NCBI GenBank assembly: GCA_965228625.1
Contig: OZ245829.1
Span: 4,464,001-4,528,000 of the forward strand
Length of the DNA: 64,000 nucleotides
Direction: 5' to 3'
Source: UBA2767 sp965228625
GTDB taxonomy: Bacteria > Pseudomonadota > Alphaproteobacteria > Rhizobiales > Methyloligellaceae
Below are positions 47,801 through 57,314 of this stretch, one piece after another; position 1 is the stretch's first letter; the number at the start of each line of letters is the position of its first letter. The position numbers were made by a program, and so were the translations under genes. The notes beneath the pieces were generated by a model that did not search any database, was not told the DNA's origin, and saw nothing but the letters and a program-made list of their open reading frames with translations.

Positions 47801-48499
47801 ATGGTCGATGTCGTTTTTGTGCCGGGATTGCTGTGCACGGCGGACTTGTTCGCCGCTCAGCGCACGGCGCTCGGTGACGCCCACGCCATCTCGATCGGCG
47901 AACATCACCACGATGACACGCTTTCAGCCGTTGCCGCGCGCATCCTCGAAAATGCGCCGGACCGTTTCATCTATGCCGGTTTGTCGATGGGCGGATACAT
48001 AGGATTTGAAATGATGCGCCAGGCGCCCGGGCGGTTCGAGGCCTTCATCCTGCTGAACACCAGTGCGCGCGCCGATACGGCGGAACAGACCGAACGCCGC
48101 AAGGCGCTGATCGAGATCGCCCGGACGGAGGGCATGGACGCACTTTCCGAAACGCTATTGCCCGCGTTTCTGGGTGAGACGAATCTCGGGCGCGAGGATC
48201 TCAGGACGACTGTACGCAAAATGGCCCGCGACACCGGTGCCGAGGCGTATCTCACGCAACAGGCGGCGATCATGAGCCGTGCCGACTCGCGCGAGATGCT
48301 GCGTGGCATCGATGTTCCCACCCTGGTGATTGTCGGTGCCCACGACACGCTCACACCGCCGGAACTCTCACGTGAGATCGCGCAGGGAATCCCCGGCGCC
48401 GAACTGGTCGTCATCGACGACTGCGGGCACCTTTCGACCATCGAGCAACCCGAAGCCGTGAATGACGCAATCCGGTCATTCCTCGACGCGAGGCTTTAG
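47801..48499 (+). CDS. Alpha/beta hydrolase
   Basis: 232 residues. FVPGLLCTADLFAAQR start, nucleophile Ser in YAGLSMGGYIGFEMMR, Asp in VIVGAHDTLTPP, His in DDCGHLSTIEQPE. This is the BioH/3-oxoadipate enol-lactonase-type lineage; the substrate is unknown. It follows the ICMT-like gene and overlaps the next, convergent gene by 4 bp at the stops. Confidence 0.9.
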   Translation: MVDVVFVPGLLCTADLFAAQRTALGDAHAISIGEHHHDDTLSAVAARILENAPDRFIYAGLSMGGYIGFEMMRQAPGRFEAFILLNTSARADTAEQTERRKALIEIARTEGMDALSETLLPAFLGETNLGREDLRTTVRKMARDTGAEAYLTQQAAIMSRADSREMLRGIDVPTLVIVGAHDTLTPPELSREIAQGIPGAELVVIDDCGHLSTIEQPEAVNDAIRSFLDARL

Positions 48500-48999
48500 C
48501 GGCCGGCCGTCTTCAGTTGCCAGCGCAGCATGTCATCGATCAACCGCGCCTCGTCCGGGTCGAGTCGCCCGTGGTCAAAGAGGAACGCGGTGACATTCCG
48601 GCCGGTGACCCGGTCGACGAGGCGGTCATCACGGACGTCAAGACGCACCCGCGCGAGCCGCTTCGCGCTCTTGTGGCAGATACCGCATTTGTCCTTGTAG
48701 AGTCCGCCGGTCCTGAGCTGAAGCGTGAACATTTCGACCAGCGCGGCGATTTCACCTTGTGAAGGGCTGCCGCGGTGATGAGCAAGGAAGCCTCGCACCG
48801 GTTCGCCCGTTTCGCGTCCGACCAGTTCGCCGTCCGGACGGGCGATCATGGTCTTGCGGGAGAAGTCTCCGCTGTGCTCCGCATGGCACCGGGCGCAGCG
48901 GTCCTCGTAAACGGCATGGGGGTCGATGACCTGGGCAGGCGCGCCGCCACTCAAGGCGGCGGTCGCCGCAAAAACAGAAAGAAGAAACCGACGCCACAT
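48496..48999 (-). CDS. Periplasmic di-haem cytochrome c-like protein
   Basis: 167 residues. Signal peptide (MWRRFLLSVFAATAALSGGAPA) and two CXXCH haem-binding motifs: CARCH at about residue 37 and CGICH at about 107. Each is in a short cytochrome c-like module separated by a linker (FLAHHRGSPSQGEIAALVEMF). Axial Met ligands are not obvious. No oxidase or other redox partner is adjacent. It overlaps tail-to-tail with the hydrolase by 4 bp. The start at 48999 has a weak RBS. Confidence 0.8.
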   Translation of the reverse strand: MWRRFLLSVFAATAALSGGAPAQVIDPHAVYEDRCARCHAEHSGDFSRKTMIARPDGELVGRETGEPVRGFLAHHRGSPSQGEIAALVEMFTLQLRTGGLYKDKCGICHKSAKRLARVRLDVRDDRLVDRVTGRNVTAFLFDHGRLDPDEARLIDDMLRWQLKTAGR

Positions 49000-49084
49000 G
49001 TGTCCGCGTCCAGATACAGGTCTCGCGGCGAAGGTTGGCTGAATCTCTGCTCGCGCGCCATGACGCGCGTCAAGCGCGGGCCGA

Positions 49085-51136
49085 TCAGATGTCGAGTTCT
49101 TCGGCGAACTCCGCGTTTTCCTGGATGAAGCGGAAACGCGCTTCCGCCTTGTTGCCCATAAGCTGCCGGACGGCTTTCGATGTTCCGGCACGGTCGTCCT
49201 CGGCAATCTGGACGCGCAGCAATGCGCGCCGGGCCGGGTCCATGGTCGTTTCCTTGAGCTGTCTGGGAAGCATCTCGCCCAATCCCTTGAAACGGCCGAC
49301 TTCAACCTTGCCGCGGCCGGTGAACTCGGTCTCGAGCAACTGATCCTTGTGGGCGTCGTCTCGCGCATACAGGGTCTTCGCGCCCTGCGCCAGCCGGTAG
49401 AGCGGCGGAACGGCCAGATACAAATGGCCGTTCGCAATCAGTTCCGGCATCTCACGGTGAAAGAAGGTGAGCAGGAGCGAGGCGATGTGTGCGCCGTCAA
49501 CATCCGCGTCCGTCATGATGATGACGCGCTCGTAGCGCAAGTCGTCCTCCCGGTAAGTCGCGCCCGTGCCGCACCCGAGCGCGAGGGTCAGGTCGTTGAG
49601 CAACTGGTTGTCCGCCTTCTTCGCCGACGTCGCGCTCTCAACGTTGAGGATCTTGCCGCGCAACGGCAGGACCGCCTGGGTTGCGCGATCCCGCGCCTGC
49701 TTCGCCGACCCGCCCGCCGAGTCCCCCTCGACGATGAAGATCTCCGAGCCGTCGGCCGCGTTCTGGGAACAGTCGGCAAGCTTTCCGGGCAGCCGCAGTT
49801 TCCGCACGGCGGTCTTCCGGTTGACCTCGCGTTCGCGCCGCCGGCGAATACGTTCTTCGGCGCGCTCGACAACCCAATCCACCAGCTTGTTGGCCTGATT
49901 GGGGCTTGCCGTCAGCCAATGCTCGAACGCGTCACGCACTGCCGTCTCGACAATGCGCGAGGCTTCGGTTGTTGCCAGCTTGTCCTTGGTCTGACCCTGA
50001 AACTCCGGCTCACGGATGAACACCGACAACATGCCGGCGGAGGTGCCCAGCACATCGTCGGCGGTGATCTGTGCCGTGCGTTTGTTGCCGGCAAGTTCGC
50101 CGTAATTGCGCAGTCCCTTGGTCAGGGCCGCGCGCAAGCCGGCCTCGTGGGTGCCGCCCTCAGGCGTGGGAACGGTGTTGCAGTACGAGTTCAGAAATCC
50201 GTCCGTGCTGCCGACCCAGCTTACCGCCCATTCGACGGTGCCGTGTCCGCCCTTCTTCTCGATCTTGCCGGAGAAGATCTCGTTGGTGACCGTCGTCTGT
50301 CCGTGGATACGGCTTTCCAGAAAATCCTTCAGACCGCCGGGGAAATGGAAGATCGCCTCCGCAGGCGTTTCGTCCTTGGCGTCGAGCAGGGCCGGATCGC
50401 ACGACCAGCGGATTTCGACGCCGCCGAACAGATATGCTTTCGAGCGCGCCATGCGGAACAGGCGTGCCGGCCTGAACGCCGCCTTGTCGCCGAAGATCTC
50501 CGTGTCGGGAAGAAAGCGCACCTTGGTGCCGCGCCGGTTCTTGATCTCGCCGAGGTTTTCCAGCGGTCCGTCCGGTATCCCGCGCTGGTAGGTTTGCCGG
50601 TATAGCTGGCGTGAGCGGGCAACCTCGACCTCCAGGCATTCCGCGAGCGCATTCACGACCGACACGCCGACACCGTGCAGACCGCCCGAGGTGTCGTAGA
50701 CCTTGGAGTCGAACTTGCCGCCGGCATGGAGCGTCGTCATGATCACTTCCAGCGCCGACTTGTCTTTGTATTTCGGATGCGGATCGACCGGGATGCCGCG
50801 GCCATTATCGGTGACCGTCAGCCAACCGTCCTTGTCGAGGTGCACGTCGATCCAGTTGGCGTGGCCGGCGACGGCCTCGTCCATGGCATTGTCGATAACC
50901 TCGGCAAACAGGTGATGCAGCGCCTTTTCGTCGGTCCCGCCGATATACATCGCCGGACGGCGGCGTACCGGCTCAAGTCCTTCCAGGACCTCGATGTCGG
51001 CTGCGGTATAGGTCCCGTCGCCCTTGGCCGCTTTGCCCTTTGCCTTTGGCTTGCCGCGTGCGCCTTTTTTCGATGCGATGGGCTTTGCATCCAGCTCTTC
51101 TTCGAGTTTTGCAAACAGATCGCGCGATGCTGCCAT
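49085..51136 (-). CDS. parE: DNA topoisomerase IV subunit B
   Basis: 683 residues. N-terminal Lys/Ala-rich lead, then GHKL ATPase motifs EVIDNAMDEAVAGHA, VTDNGRGIPVD, SGGLHGVGVSVVNAL; transducer domain; TOPRIM domain with IVEGDSAGGSAKQARDR and MTDADVDGAHIASLLLTFF; C-terminal RFKGLGEM end. It decatenates chromosomes with ParC, which is not in the window. ParE rather than GyrB: the length and the lack of the long GyrB-type insertion fit. Confidence 0.95.
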   Translation of the reverse strand: MAASRDLFAKLEEELDAKPIASKKGARGKPKAKGKAAKGDGTYTAADIEVLEGLEPVRRRPAMYIGGTDEKALHHLFAEVIDNAMDEAVAGHANWIDVHLDKDGWLTVTDNGRGIPVDPHPKYKDKSALEVIMTTLHAGGKFDSKVYDTSGGLHGVGVSVVNALAECLEVEVARSRQLYRQTYQRGIPDGPLENLGEIKNRRGTKVRFLPDTEIFGDKAAFRPARLFRMARSKAYLFGGVEIRWSCDPALLDAKDETPAEAIFHFPGGLKDFLESRIHGQTTVTNEIFSGKIEKKGGHGTVEWAVSWVGSTDGFLNSYCNTVPTPEGGTHEAGLRAALTKGLRNYGELAGNKRTAQITADDVLGTSAGMLSVFIREPEFQGQTKDKLATTEASRIVETAVRDAFEHWLTASPNQANKLVDWVVERAEERIRRRREREVNRKTAVRKLRLPGKLADCSQNAADGSEIFIVEGDSAGGSAKQARDRATQAVLPLRGKILNVESATSAKKADNQLLNDLTLALGCGTGATYREDDLRYERVIIMTDADVDGAHIASLLLTFFHREMPELIANGHLYLAVPPLYRLAQGAKTLYARDDAHKDQLLETEFTGRGKVEVGRFKGLGEMLPRQLKETTMDPARRALLRVQIAEDDRAGTSKAVRQLMGNKAEARFRFIQENAEFAEELDI

Positions 51137-51296
51137 GTGCTGCCAGTGTCTCCGTGGTTGGCCCTGCGAATCTCTTTTGCCCGGTACAGTTGCGTTGGTG
51201 CCACGCGATTGCGCGTTTTTCAAGAACGGAACCGAAACGCGGGGGCGCGGCCGCGTCCTCATGCGATCCCCTGCGAGCCGGCGGTAAACCCGCGCG

Positions 51297-52415
51297 TCAC
51301 TTCTCCGGATCGTTCAATTCGTTGGGTTTGTCGCGCAGGAAGATCGCGGGGAGAAAGGCGCTGCACACGATCACCAGCATGATGATCGAGTATTGTCCCT
51401 CGGAAATGAGGCCAGATCTGAGGCCGACCGTGGCCGTCGCGATTCCGAATGCCAGTCGGTAGTTGAACAACAAGCCCATGTAGACGGCGGAGTGCCCGAT
51501 CAGCCACCGCGCCGCAAGCGCCGTGCCGGCGAATTTCAGGCTGACCGCCAGCACGAGCAGGATCACGAACTGGAGCAGCAGGTCACTGCTCATAAGCCGC
51601 AGATCGATCTTCATGCCGGCGTGAAGGAAGAAGACGGGCGCCAACAGCCCGAACACGATGGCGCGCAGCTTCTCCTCGACCTCACCATGCTTCTCGACCA
51701 CCTCAGCCATGATGAGTCCCATGCCGAAGGCGATGACGGCGGGGTGAATGCCGCCCACATGGTCCGTCATGAAGCCCATTGAAATGAGCAGCACCATGAG
51801 GAAACGCAACTCGAACTCGACGATCGAGCCTTTGTAGCGCCTGAAGATCCAGGCGCCGATCCGCGGCAGGCCGAAGATGGTCGGGACCAGAACCAGGAGC
51901 ACGATCAGCGTGCCGGATCCGACTTCGCCGAGCAGCAGGGCAAGCGCGAACATGCTCAGCACGTCGACCACCGTCGCGGCGCCGAGCACGGTCTGGCCGA
52001 AGTCCTCGCGCAGATCACCGCGCTCCTTGAGCGCGTGGTAGATGAGAGCCAGCGACGTCGTCGACATGCCGATCGCCATCAGGGCGGCGGTTTTCGGCGC
52101 CAGGCCGAACCCGTAATAACACACCAGGAAGACGCCGCTCATGGGAGCGGTCAATGATGCGATGCCGATGCCGGTGCTGGCCCGCCACGTCTTTCGCAGG
52201 CGGTTGATATCGACCTCGAAACCGGCAAGGAACATCAAACCGAGAAGCCCGAGATTGCCGAGAAAACGGACCCATTCGAGCTGATCGATATCCTCGAAAA
52301 AATAGCCGAGCGCAACGCCTGCGAGAATTTCGGCGATGGCGCTGGAAAACCCGATCTCCAGCGCCAGCCCGGCGGTGGCGACAAGCACCAGTGCGACGAT
52401 GATGGAAGGGTTCAT
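51297..52415 (-). CDS. Cation:proton antiporter (CPA2/Kef-type membrane domain)
   Basis: 372 residues, nearly all transmembrane (about 12 segments), without the C-terminal NAD-binding RCK domain of KefB/KefC. Conserved CPA2 pieces: LGLLGLMFLAGFEVDINRLRK, MAIGMSTTSLALIYHALKERG, LGAATVVDVLSMFALALLLGE with the paired Asp in the D-containing helix, and AVIAFGMGLIMAEVVEKHGEVEEKLR. It would exchange Na+ or K+ for H+. Which ion cannot be read. Confidence 0.92.
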   Translation of the reverse strand: MNPSIIVALVLVATAGLALEIGFSSAIAEILAGVALGYFFEDIDQLEWVRFLGNLGLLGLMFLAGFEVDINRLRKTWRASTGIGIASLTAPMSGVFLVCYYGFGLAPKTAALMAIGMSTTSLALIYHALKERGDLREDFGQTVLGAATVVDVLSMFALALLLGEVGSGTLIVLLVLVPTIFGLPRIGAWIFRRYKGSIVEFELRFLMVLLISMGFMTDHVGGIHPAVIAFGMGLIMAEVVEKHGEVEEKLRAIVFGLLAPVFFLHAGMKIDLRLMSSDLLLQFVILLVLAVSLKFAGTALAARWLIGHSAVYMGLLFNYRLAFGIATATVGLRSGLISEGQYSIIMLVIVCSAFLPAIFLRDKPNELNDPEK

Positions 52416-52540
52416 GGTGCGGGAGAGGTCTCGCAGATGTTTCGGGGCCCGTGAGCCTTCGTTATATCGACTATTTCAGATTCGCGCGCCGTAATCTTGC
52501 GACCGGAAAACGAGCCACGCGTGTCCCGCATGAACACGAC

Positions 52541-52575
52541 AAACCCCGCCGGGGTTTCCCAACCCGGCGGGGTTT
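52541..52575. terminator. Strong GC-rich hairpin, possible bidirectional terminator
   Basis: Thirteen perfect pairs AAACCCCGCCGGG / CCCGGCGGGGTTT around a nine-base loop. TTT follows on both strands, a short tail for a terminator. If a terminator, the most likely transcript ending here is that of phoX or a small RNA from the gap. Confidence 0.6.
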
Positions 52576-52833
52576 GCGTTGGGTTCTGAGATGGGGCTCT
52601 TTGTGCGTCTTGCAGGGAAGGTTCGCGGGTCACATGCGTTCGGATATCCGAAACTCCGACGCTGCTCCGGCCTTTCGACCTGCCTCTTGTCACGCCCCGC
52701 CCGGAAAACCGGGCTGCTCAAGTGCACCTGGTGGAGAGAGGGGACCTCAACGTTCGCCCAACTCTTGGCCGAGTGAGACGACACACTCCAGCCTTTGCAC
52801 TTTTCGAATTTCAGCAAATTGTAGGTTTGGATT

Positions 52834-52898
52834 GCCGTCCCAGAAAGGCCTGCCCGGAGTGCTCGCGGGCAGCCCGCGCGACCTAAACGCGGGACGGC
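52834..52898. repeat. Folded element: long closing stem with two internal hairpins
   Basis: GCCGTCCC pairs with GGGACGGC (52834-52841 with 52891-52898); inside are CTGCCCG/CGGGCAG (52850-52872) and CCCGCG/CGCGGG (52873-52893), the latter sharing three bases with the closing stem. The shape suggests a structured RNA or a mobile palindromic repeat. No T tract follows. Confidence 0.5.
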
Positions 52899-53040
52899 CT
52901 CGTATGGCCCGGAGGTGTCATTTTCTTAAACCTCCTTGTCAGGATGGATGAGAAATGGTCGCGCAGAAAAGACGCGTCCGTCAACTCCCAAATTGCCGCA
53001 ATCGGGAACATTGGCCGGGAATCGGCACTTCGCGACATCC

Positions 53041-55065
53041 TCACCCGATCTTGCCGCCGCCCTTGCGGGTAATGGCGACGACCGAGGGCCGCGGCGGAAC
53101 GCCCGGCTTAAAGTCGGGCCAGCGCGTTGCCGGGTGGTCGAATGTCGGCTTGCCCCCGAACACCGTGCCGTCCGGTGCGGTGTAGTCGTTCCTCACGTCG
53201 ACACCGGGGTGCTGGACTGCGATGAAAAGCGTTTCACCGTCCGGCGTGAATTCCGGTCCGGTGATCTCGGCGCCCACGGGCGAACGGTACAGCATCTGCG
53301 CGGTCGCGCGCCGCTCCCCTGACGTCTCGACGGCCCAAATGCCGTCGCTGGTATCCGTCTGCGGAAACTTGTCGCCCTGGTCCGTCGTCACCCAGAGCCG
53401 TCCCTGTGGATCGATCGCGCAATTGTCGGGCGCCGCAAACCAGCCACTGTCCCGGTCGGTGAGGGTGTTCCAGCTCGAATCCGCTTGTCCGAACGGACCG
53501 CACTTGACGAGCATGCGCCAGCCGAACGTGTCCGCGGTATGGTCACCGTTCGGCGGGAGGAGTTCGATGATATGGCCGAACGTGTTGTTCGCGCGCGGAT
53601 TCGGCGCGTTCTCCCCGCCCTCGGGCCGACGGGTGTTGTTGGTGAGCATCACGTAGACGGTGCCGGTGCGCGGGTGGGGCTGTACGTCCTCGGGCCGGTC
53701 CATCGGCGTCGCGCCGAGCAGGTCCGCGGCACGGCGGGTTTCGATCATCACATCGGCCTGGCCGTGAAAATCGTTGGCCGGTGTGAGCGGGCCATGTCCA
53801 TAGACGAGTGGCAGCCAAACGAGTGACTCCTCTGAAAACCTGGCAACGTAGAGGATGCCCTTATCGAGGAGGTCGGTGTTCAAGGCCGGATTGGGCGAGA
53901 CGGCCGCGTCGGAGACGAAACGGTAGACATAGTCGAACCGTTGATCGTCCCCCATATAGACGACCAGTCGTCCGTCGCGTTCGTTGACGATGGGCGATGC
54001 GCCCTCGTGCTTGAAGCGCCCCAGCGCGGTGCGTTTGACCGGTTCGGAATTCGGGTCGAACGGGTTCACCTCGACGATCCAGCCGAACCGGTTCGCCTCG
54101 TTCGGTTCCTTGTTGACGTCGAAACGGTCGTGAAAGCGCGACCACGCGTTATAGACACCGTAGAGACCGATCCCGAAGCGCTTGTAGTTGCGTTCCTCGC
54201 GATGTCCCGCAACCTCTCCGGCAAAGTAGAAATTGAAGTTCTCCTCGGCCATCAGATATGTGCCCCACGGTGTGACGCCGCCGGCGCAATTGTTGACCGT
54301 CCCGAGAACCCGTTTGCCGGTCGGATCTTCGCTGGTCTTCATCCTTCGGTGGCCTGCGGCCGGACCGGATACGCGCATATAGGTGCGGTTTGCGGTGATG
54401 CGCCGGTTCAGCGGCGATGAACGGTCAACCTGCCACTGGCCGTCGGGCCCGCGCGCGACAGCGACGACCGAGACGCCATGCGCTGCCATCTCGATCTCGG
54501 CCTGCTCCCTGCTCACCCGTTCGAGGAAATCCGGATCGCGGAAATGCCCGAGCCCCGGGAACATCATACCGGCGCTCGTGTATTCGTGGTTCACGCAGAG
54601 CAGGCCGCGGCTGCTCGCATTCGAGTCTGCCGGCAAGGGAAAGAAGGCGATGAAGTCGTTGTTGTAACCGAACTGGCGCGCCTGTTTCTCTTCCGTTTGT
54701 TTGCGCGGATCGAACTCAGGCACGCCGGCGAACAACGGGTCTCCCCATTTCAGCAGGATCTGGTAATCGTGATCGGGAGAGATCGCCGCGTCGGCCGTCA
54801 CGCCATGTTTGGTTCCCCGCAAATCGAATGCGGATTGTTGGGTGCCGGTGGCCGATGCCAGGGCAACGAGCGGATGCGCCTGGGTGGCGGCGGCTCCGGC
54901 CGCAAGCCCCAGCTTCATCAGCGTCCGGCGGGAATATCGGCGCGCCAGGATCTCGCCGATCGGTGTCGCGCCGGAGCGATTGCTCGGGATCTCCTCTATG
55001 GCTTCGAGCGCGTCGTCGAAGCTGGTGCTGCCGTCTTGTGCGGGCGGCGCTTTGCTTGTGCCCAT
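53041..55065 (-). CDS. phoX: PhoX-family phosphatase (DUF839), Tat-exported
   Basis: 674 residues. A twin-arginine signal follows a long lead (ARRYSRRTLMKLGLAAGAAA). The PhoX domain is evident: ILLKWGDPLF, NNDFIAFFPLP, LCVNHEYT, NNCAGGVTPWGTYLMAEENF, RFKHEGASP, NTRRPEGGENAPNPRANNTFGHI, DNCAIDPQGRLWVTTDQG and GPEFTPDGETLFIAVQHPGVD. PhoX enzymes hydrolyse phosphomonoesters using Ca and Fe in the periplasm. RBS GAGGA lies seven bases before the ATG. No Pho box could be identified upstream. Confidence 0.95.
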   Translation of the reverse strand: MGTSKAPPAQDGSTSFDDALEAIEEIPSNRSGATPIGEILARRYSRRTLMKLGLAAGAAATQAHPLVALASATGTQQSAFDLRGTKHGVTADAAISPDHDYQILLKWGDPLFAGVPEFDPRKQTEEKQARQFGYNNDFIAFFPLPADSNASSRGLLCVNHEYTSAGMMFPGLGHFRDPDFLERVSREQAEIEMAAHGVSVVAVARGPDGQWQVDRSSPLNRRITANRTYMRVSGPAAGHRRMKTSEDPTGKRVLGTVNNCAGGVTPWGTYLMAEENFNFYFAGEVAGHREERNYKRFGIGLYGVYNAWSRFHDRFDVNKEPNEANRFGWIVEVNPFDPNSEPVKRTALGRFKHEGASPIVNERDGRLVVYMGDDQRFDYVYRFVSDAAVSPNPALNTDLLDKGILYVARFSEESLVWLPLVYGHGPLTPANDFHGQADVMIETRRAADLLGATPMDRPEDVQPHPRTGTVYVMLTNNTRRPEGGENAPNPRANNTFGHIIELLPPNGDHTADTFGWRMLVKCGPFGQADSSWNTLTDRDSGWFAAPDNCAIDPQGRLWVTTDQGDKFPQTDTSDGIWAVETSGERRATAQMLYRSPVGAEITGPEFTPDGETLFIAVQHPGVDVRNDYTAPDGTVFGGKPTFDHPATRWPDFKPGVPPRPSVVAITRKGGGKIG

Positions 55066-55313
55066 CGTTTCATCCTCGCGTCCTGACGCCGGCAGTCCGG
55101 GCTGGCGTGTCTCAAGCCTAGCGCGCGTATTTTGTGGTTTCTTGTCAGTCCGTCACGCGGGGCAAACACCGAAGTGCGAAAGCACCTCCGGGCGCATGAA
55201 GACTGTTTCATCCCTGCATCCCGTTTCAGGAATTGATAACCCTACCGGTTACGCCTTCTTTTACGTCCGGTTGCTACTCTTCTACCCGTAAAACGGGAAA
55301 AGGGTTGGGGGTC

Positions 55314-55622
55314 ATGTACATCCTGTTCAGGTACGCGTTCCTGCTGTGTCTGGGGCTCGTCTCGATCTTCACGTTCGTGAGCGCAAGCACCGTCACGGGT
55401 CAGATGCTCGCCTCGACAAGCGGCTATGCGATGCAGAATCCGGGCGATTTGCCGTTCTACGTGCTTGCCGCGATTGGACTGCTCGGCTTCGCGTCCATGG
55501 CGAGGTTTGTCGTTTCGGGGGTTCCACAGATGGTGCGCGATTGGACGGATCGCAAACGGCGGAGCAATTACGCCATGCTGGCGATGATCTGCCTTATCGG
55601 TGCGGTCTTTGTCGTCGCCTGA
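55314..55622 (+). CDS. Small membrane protein (102 aa)
   Basis: 102 residues. Three hydrophobic segments (MYILFRYAFLLCLGLVSIFTF, then VLAAIGLLGFASMARFVV, and MLAMICLIGAVFVVA at the end) and a basic loop (RDWTDRKRRSN). The RBS GGTTGGGG precedes ATG 55314. It is divergent from phoX. I do not recognise the family. Confidence 0.75.
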   Translation: MYILFRYAFLLCLGLVSIFTFVSASTVTGQMLASTSGYAMQNPGDLPFYVLAAIGLLGFASMARFVVSGVPQMVRDWTDRKRRSNYAMLAMICLIGAVFVVA

Positions 55623-55746
55623 CGACGCATTGGGGAATTGACGTTTTTTCGGGGGGAGCCTCACGCCGGATCACCGCTGGCCAGGCGGGCAGATCGAGGG
55701 GAAGCGCCGAAAGGTGCTGATCTGCAGGGTCCGACATCGGCGGGGC

Positions 55747-55784
55747 AAAAAAATGGGGCGGTCCGTTCAACGGCCGCCCCATTT
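55747..55784 (-). terminator. Terminator of glnA
   Basis: Eleven perfect pairs AAATGGGGCGG / CCGCCCCATTT with a further CCGTT/AACGG inner stem; seven A on the plus strand supply the T run on the minus strand. 23 nt beyond the glnA stop. Confidence 0.92.
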
Positions 55785-55806
55785 CCTCTTTCGAGATCCG
55801 TGCGTA

Positions 55807-57216
55807 TCAGACGCTGTAGTACATGTCGAACTCGATCGGGTGCGGCATCATTTCGAACGCCTCGACCTCTTCCATCTTCAGCTCGAGATAGCCGTCGATC
55901 TGGTCGTCCGAGAACACGCCGCCCTTCTTGAGGAAGTCACGGTCGCCGTCGAGGCAGTCGCAGGCCTCGCGCAGCGAGCCGCACACGGTCGGAATGCCTT
56001 CCAGCTCTTCCGGCGGCAGGTCGTACAGGTTCTTGTCCATCGGATCGCCGGGATCGATCTTGTTCTCGATTCCGTCCAGGCCGGCCATCAGCATCGCCGC
56101 GAAGGCGAGATACGGATTGGCGGTCGGGTCCGGGAAGCGCACTTCGACGCGCTTGCCTTTCGGATTTGCGACATGCGGAATACGGCATGACGCGGACCGG
56201 TTGCGGGCCGAGTAGGCCAGCAGAACCGGCGCCTCGTAGCCCGGGACCAGACGCTTGTAGGAGTTGGTCGACGGGTTGGTGAAGGCGTTGAGCGTCTTGG
56301 CGTGCTTCAGGATGCCGCCGATATAGTGCAGGCAGGTCTCCGACAGGTCGGCATATTTGTTGCCGGCGAAGACCGCATCGTCACCCTTGAAGATCGACTG
56401 GTGGCAATGCATGCCCGTGCCGTTGTCGCCGAACACCGGCTTCGGCATGAAGGTCGCCGTCTTGCCGTAAGCCTGCGAGACGTTGTGAACCACATATTTG
56501 TAGATCTGCAGCTTGTCGGCGATCGTCACCAGCTTGTCGAATTTTATGCCGAGCTCGTGCTGCGCGGCGCCGACTTCGTGGTGGTGCTTTTCGACGATGA
56601 CGCCCATCTCGCTCATGACGGACAGCATTTCCGAGCGGATGTCCTGGCAGGAGTCGACCGGCGGAACCGGGAAATACCCGCCCTTGGTGCGCGGACGATG
56701 CCCCAGATTGCCCATCTCGTACTCGGTGTCCATGTTGGAGGGCAGCTCGGTCGAGTCGAGTTTGAAACCGCAATTGTACGGGTCGGAGACAAAGCGCACG
56801 TCGTCGAAAATGAAGAACTCGGCTTCCGGTCCGAAATAGGCCGTGTCGCCGATGCCCGTCTGCTGCAAATAGGCTTCCGCCTTCTTCGCCGTGCCGCGCG
56901 GGTCGCGCTCGTAGAGCTCACCGGTCGTCGGCTCGACAATGTCGCAGAAGATGGCCAGCGTCGTTTGCGCGAAGAACGGATCGAGCGTGGCCGTATCGGG
57001 GTCGGGCATAAGCGCCATGTCCGACTGGGAGATGTCCTTCCAGCCGGCGATCGACGACCCGTCGAACATGATGCCGTCGGCAAATGCCGCTTCGTCCATG
57101 GCCGTCACGTCCATGGTGAGATGCTGCATCTTGCCACGCGGATCGCTGAACCTCAGGTCAACGAACTTGACGTCGTCATCTTTGATCAGTTTGAGAACCT
57201 TACTTGCGTCTGCCAT
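55807..57216 (-). CDS. glnA: Glutamine synthetase type I
   Basis: 469 residues. It makes glutamine from glutamate, ammonia and ATP. Visible: IMFDGSSIAGWKDI, YFGPEAEFFIFD, PKPVFGDNGTGMHCHQSIFK, NPSTNSYKRLVPGYEAPVLLAYSARNRSASCRIP, and the adenylylation site Tyr in DKNLYDLPPEE, so it is expected to be regulated by GlnE. It follows glnB on the same strand. Confidence 0.98.
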   Translation of the reverse strand: MADASKVLKLIKDDDVKFVDLRFSDPRGKMQHLTMDVTAMDEAAFADGIMFDGSSIAGWKDISQSDMALMPDPDTATLDPFFAQTTLAIFCDIVEPTTGELYERDPRGTAKKAEAYLQQTGIGDTAYFGPEAEFFIFDDVRFVSDPYNCGFKLDSTELPSNMDTEYEMGNLGHRPRTKGGYFPVPPVDSCQDIRSEMLSVMSEMGVIVEKHHHEVGAAQHELGIKFDKLVTIADKLQIYKYVVHNVSQAYGKTATFMPKPVFGDNGTGMHCHQSIFKGDDAVFAGNKYADLSETCLHYIGGILKHAKTLNAFTNPSTNSYKRLVPGYEAPVLLAYSARNRSASCRIPHVANPKGKRVEVRFPDPTANPYLAFAAMLMAGLDGIENKIDPGDPMDKNLYDLPPEELEGIPTVCGSLREACDCLDGDRDFLKKGGVFSDDQIDGYLELKMEEVEAFEMMPHPIEFDMYYSV

Positions 57217-57314
57217 TTTACTCCCCTGTTAACCCGGGGCATTGGCCCCGGCAGTGATTTCCTTTCGTTTCACTCAAACCTGCACGCGCCGGCTCAATGC
57301 CGGACACGTGCGCT

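Larger units (their letters stand above)
52416..53040. other. 625-bp gap between antiporter and phoX
   Basis: No convincing gene on either strand. It contains the hairpin at 52541-52575, another GCCCGG-AAAA-CCGGGC hairpin near 52700, and the folded element at 52834-52898. A tRNA-like D-arm motif was checked and dismissed. Confidence 0.5.

Noticed and set aside
49349..50605. 418-codon plus-strand frame
   Set aside because: Antisense shadow of parE.
52765..52815. tRNA-Ser/Leu-like piece (TGGCCGAGTG, then TTCGAAT)
   Set aside because: No matching acceptor arms or CCA end, and the D-arm and T-loop strings are at the wrong distance.
52451..52951. 166-codon plus-strand frame in the antiporter-phoX gap
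   Set aside because: Crosses two strong hairpins, has low-complexity Arg/Pro composition and no motif.
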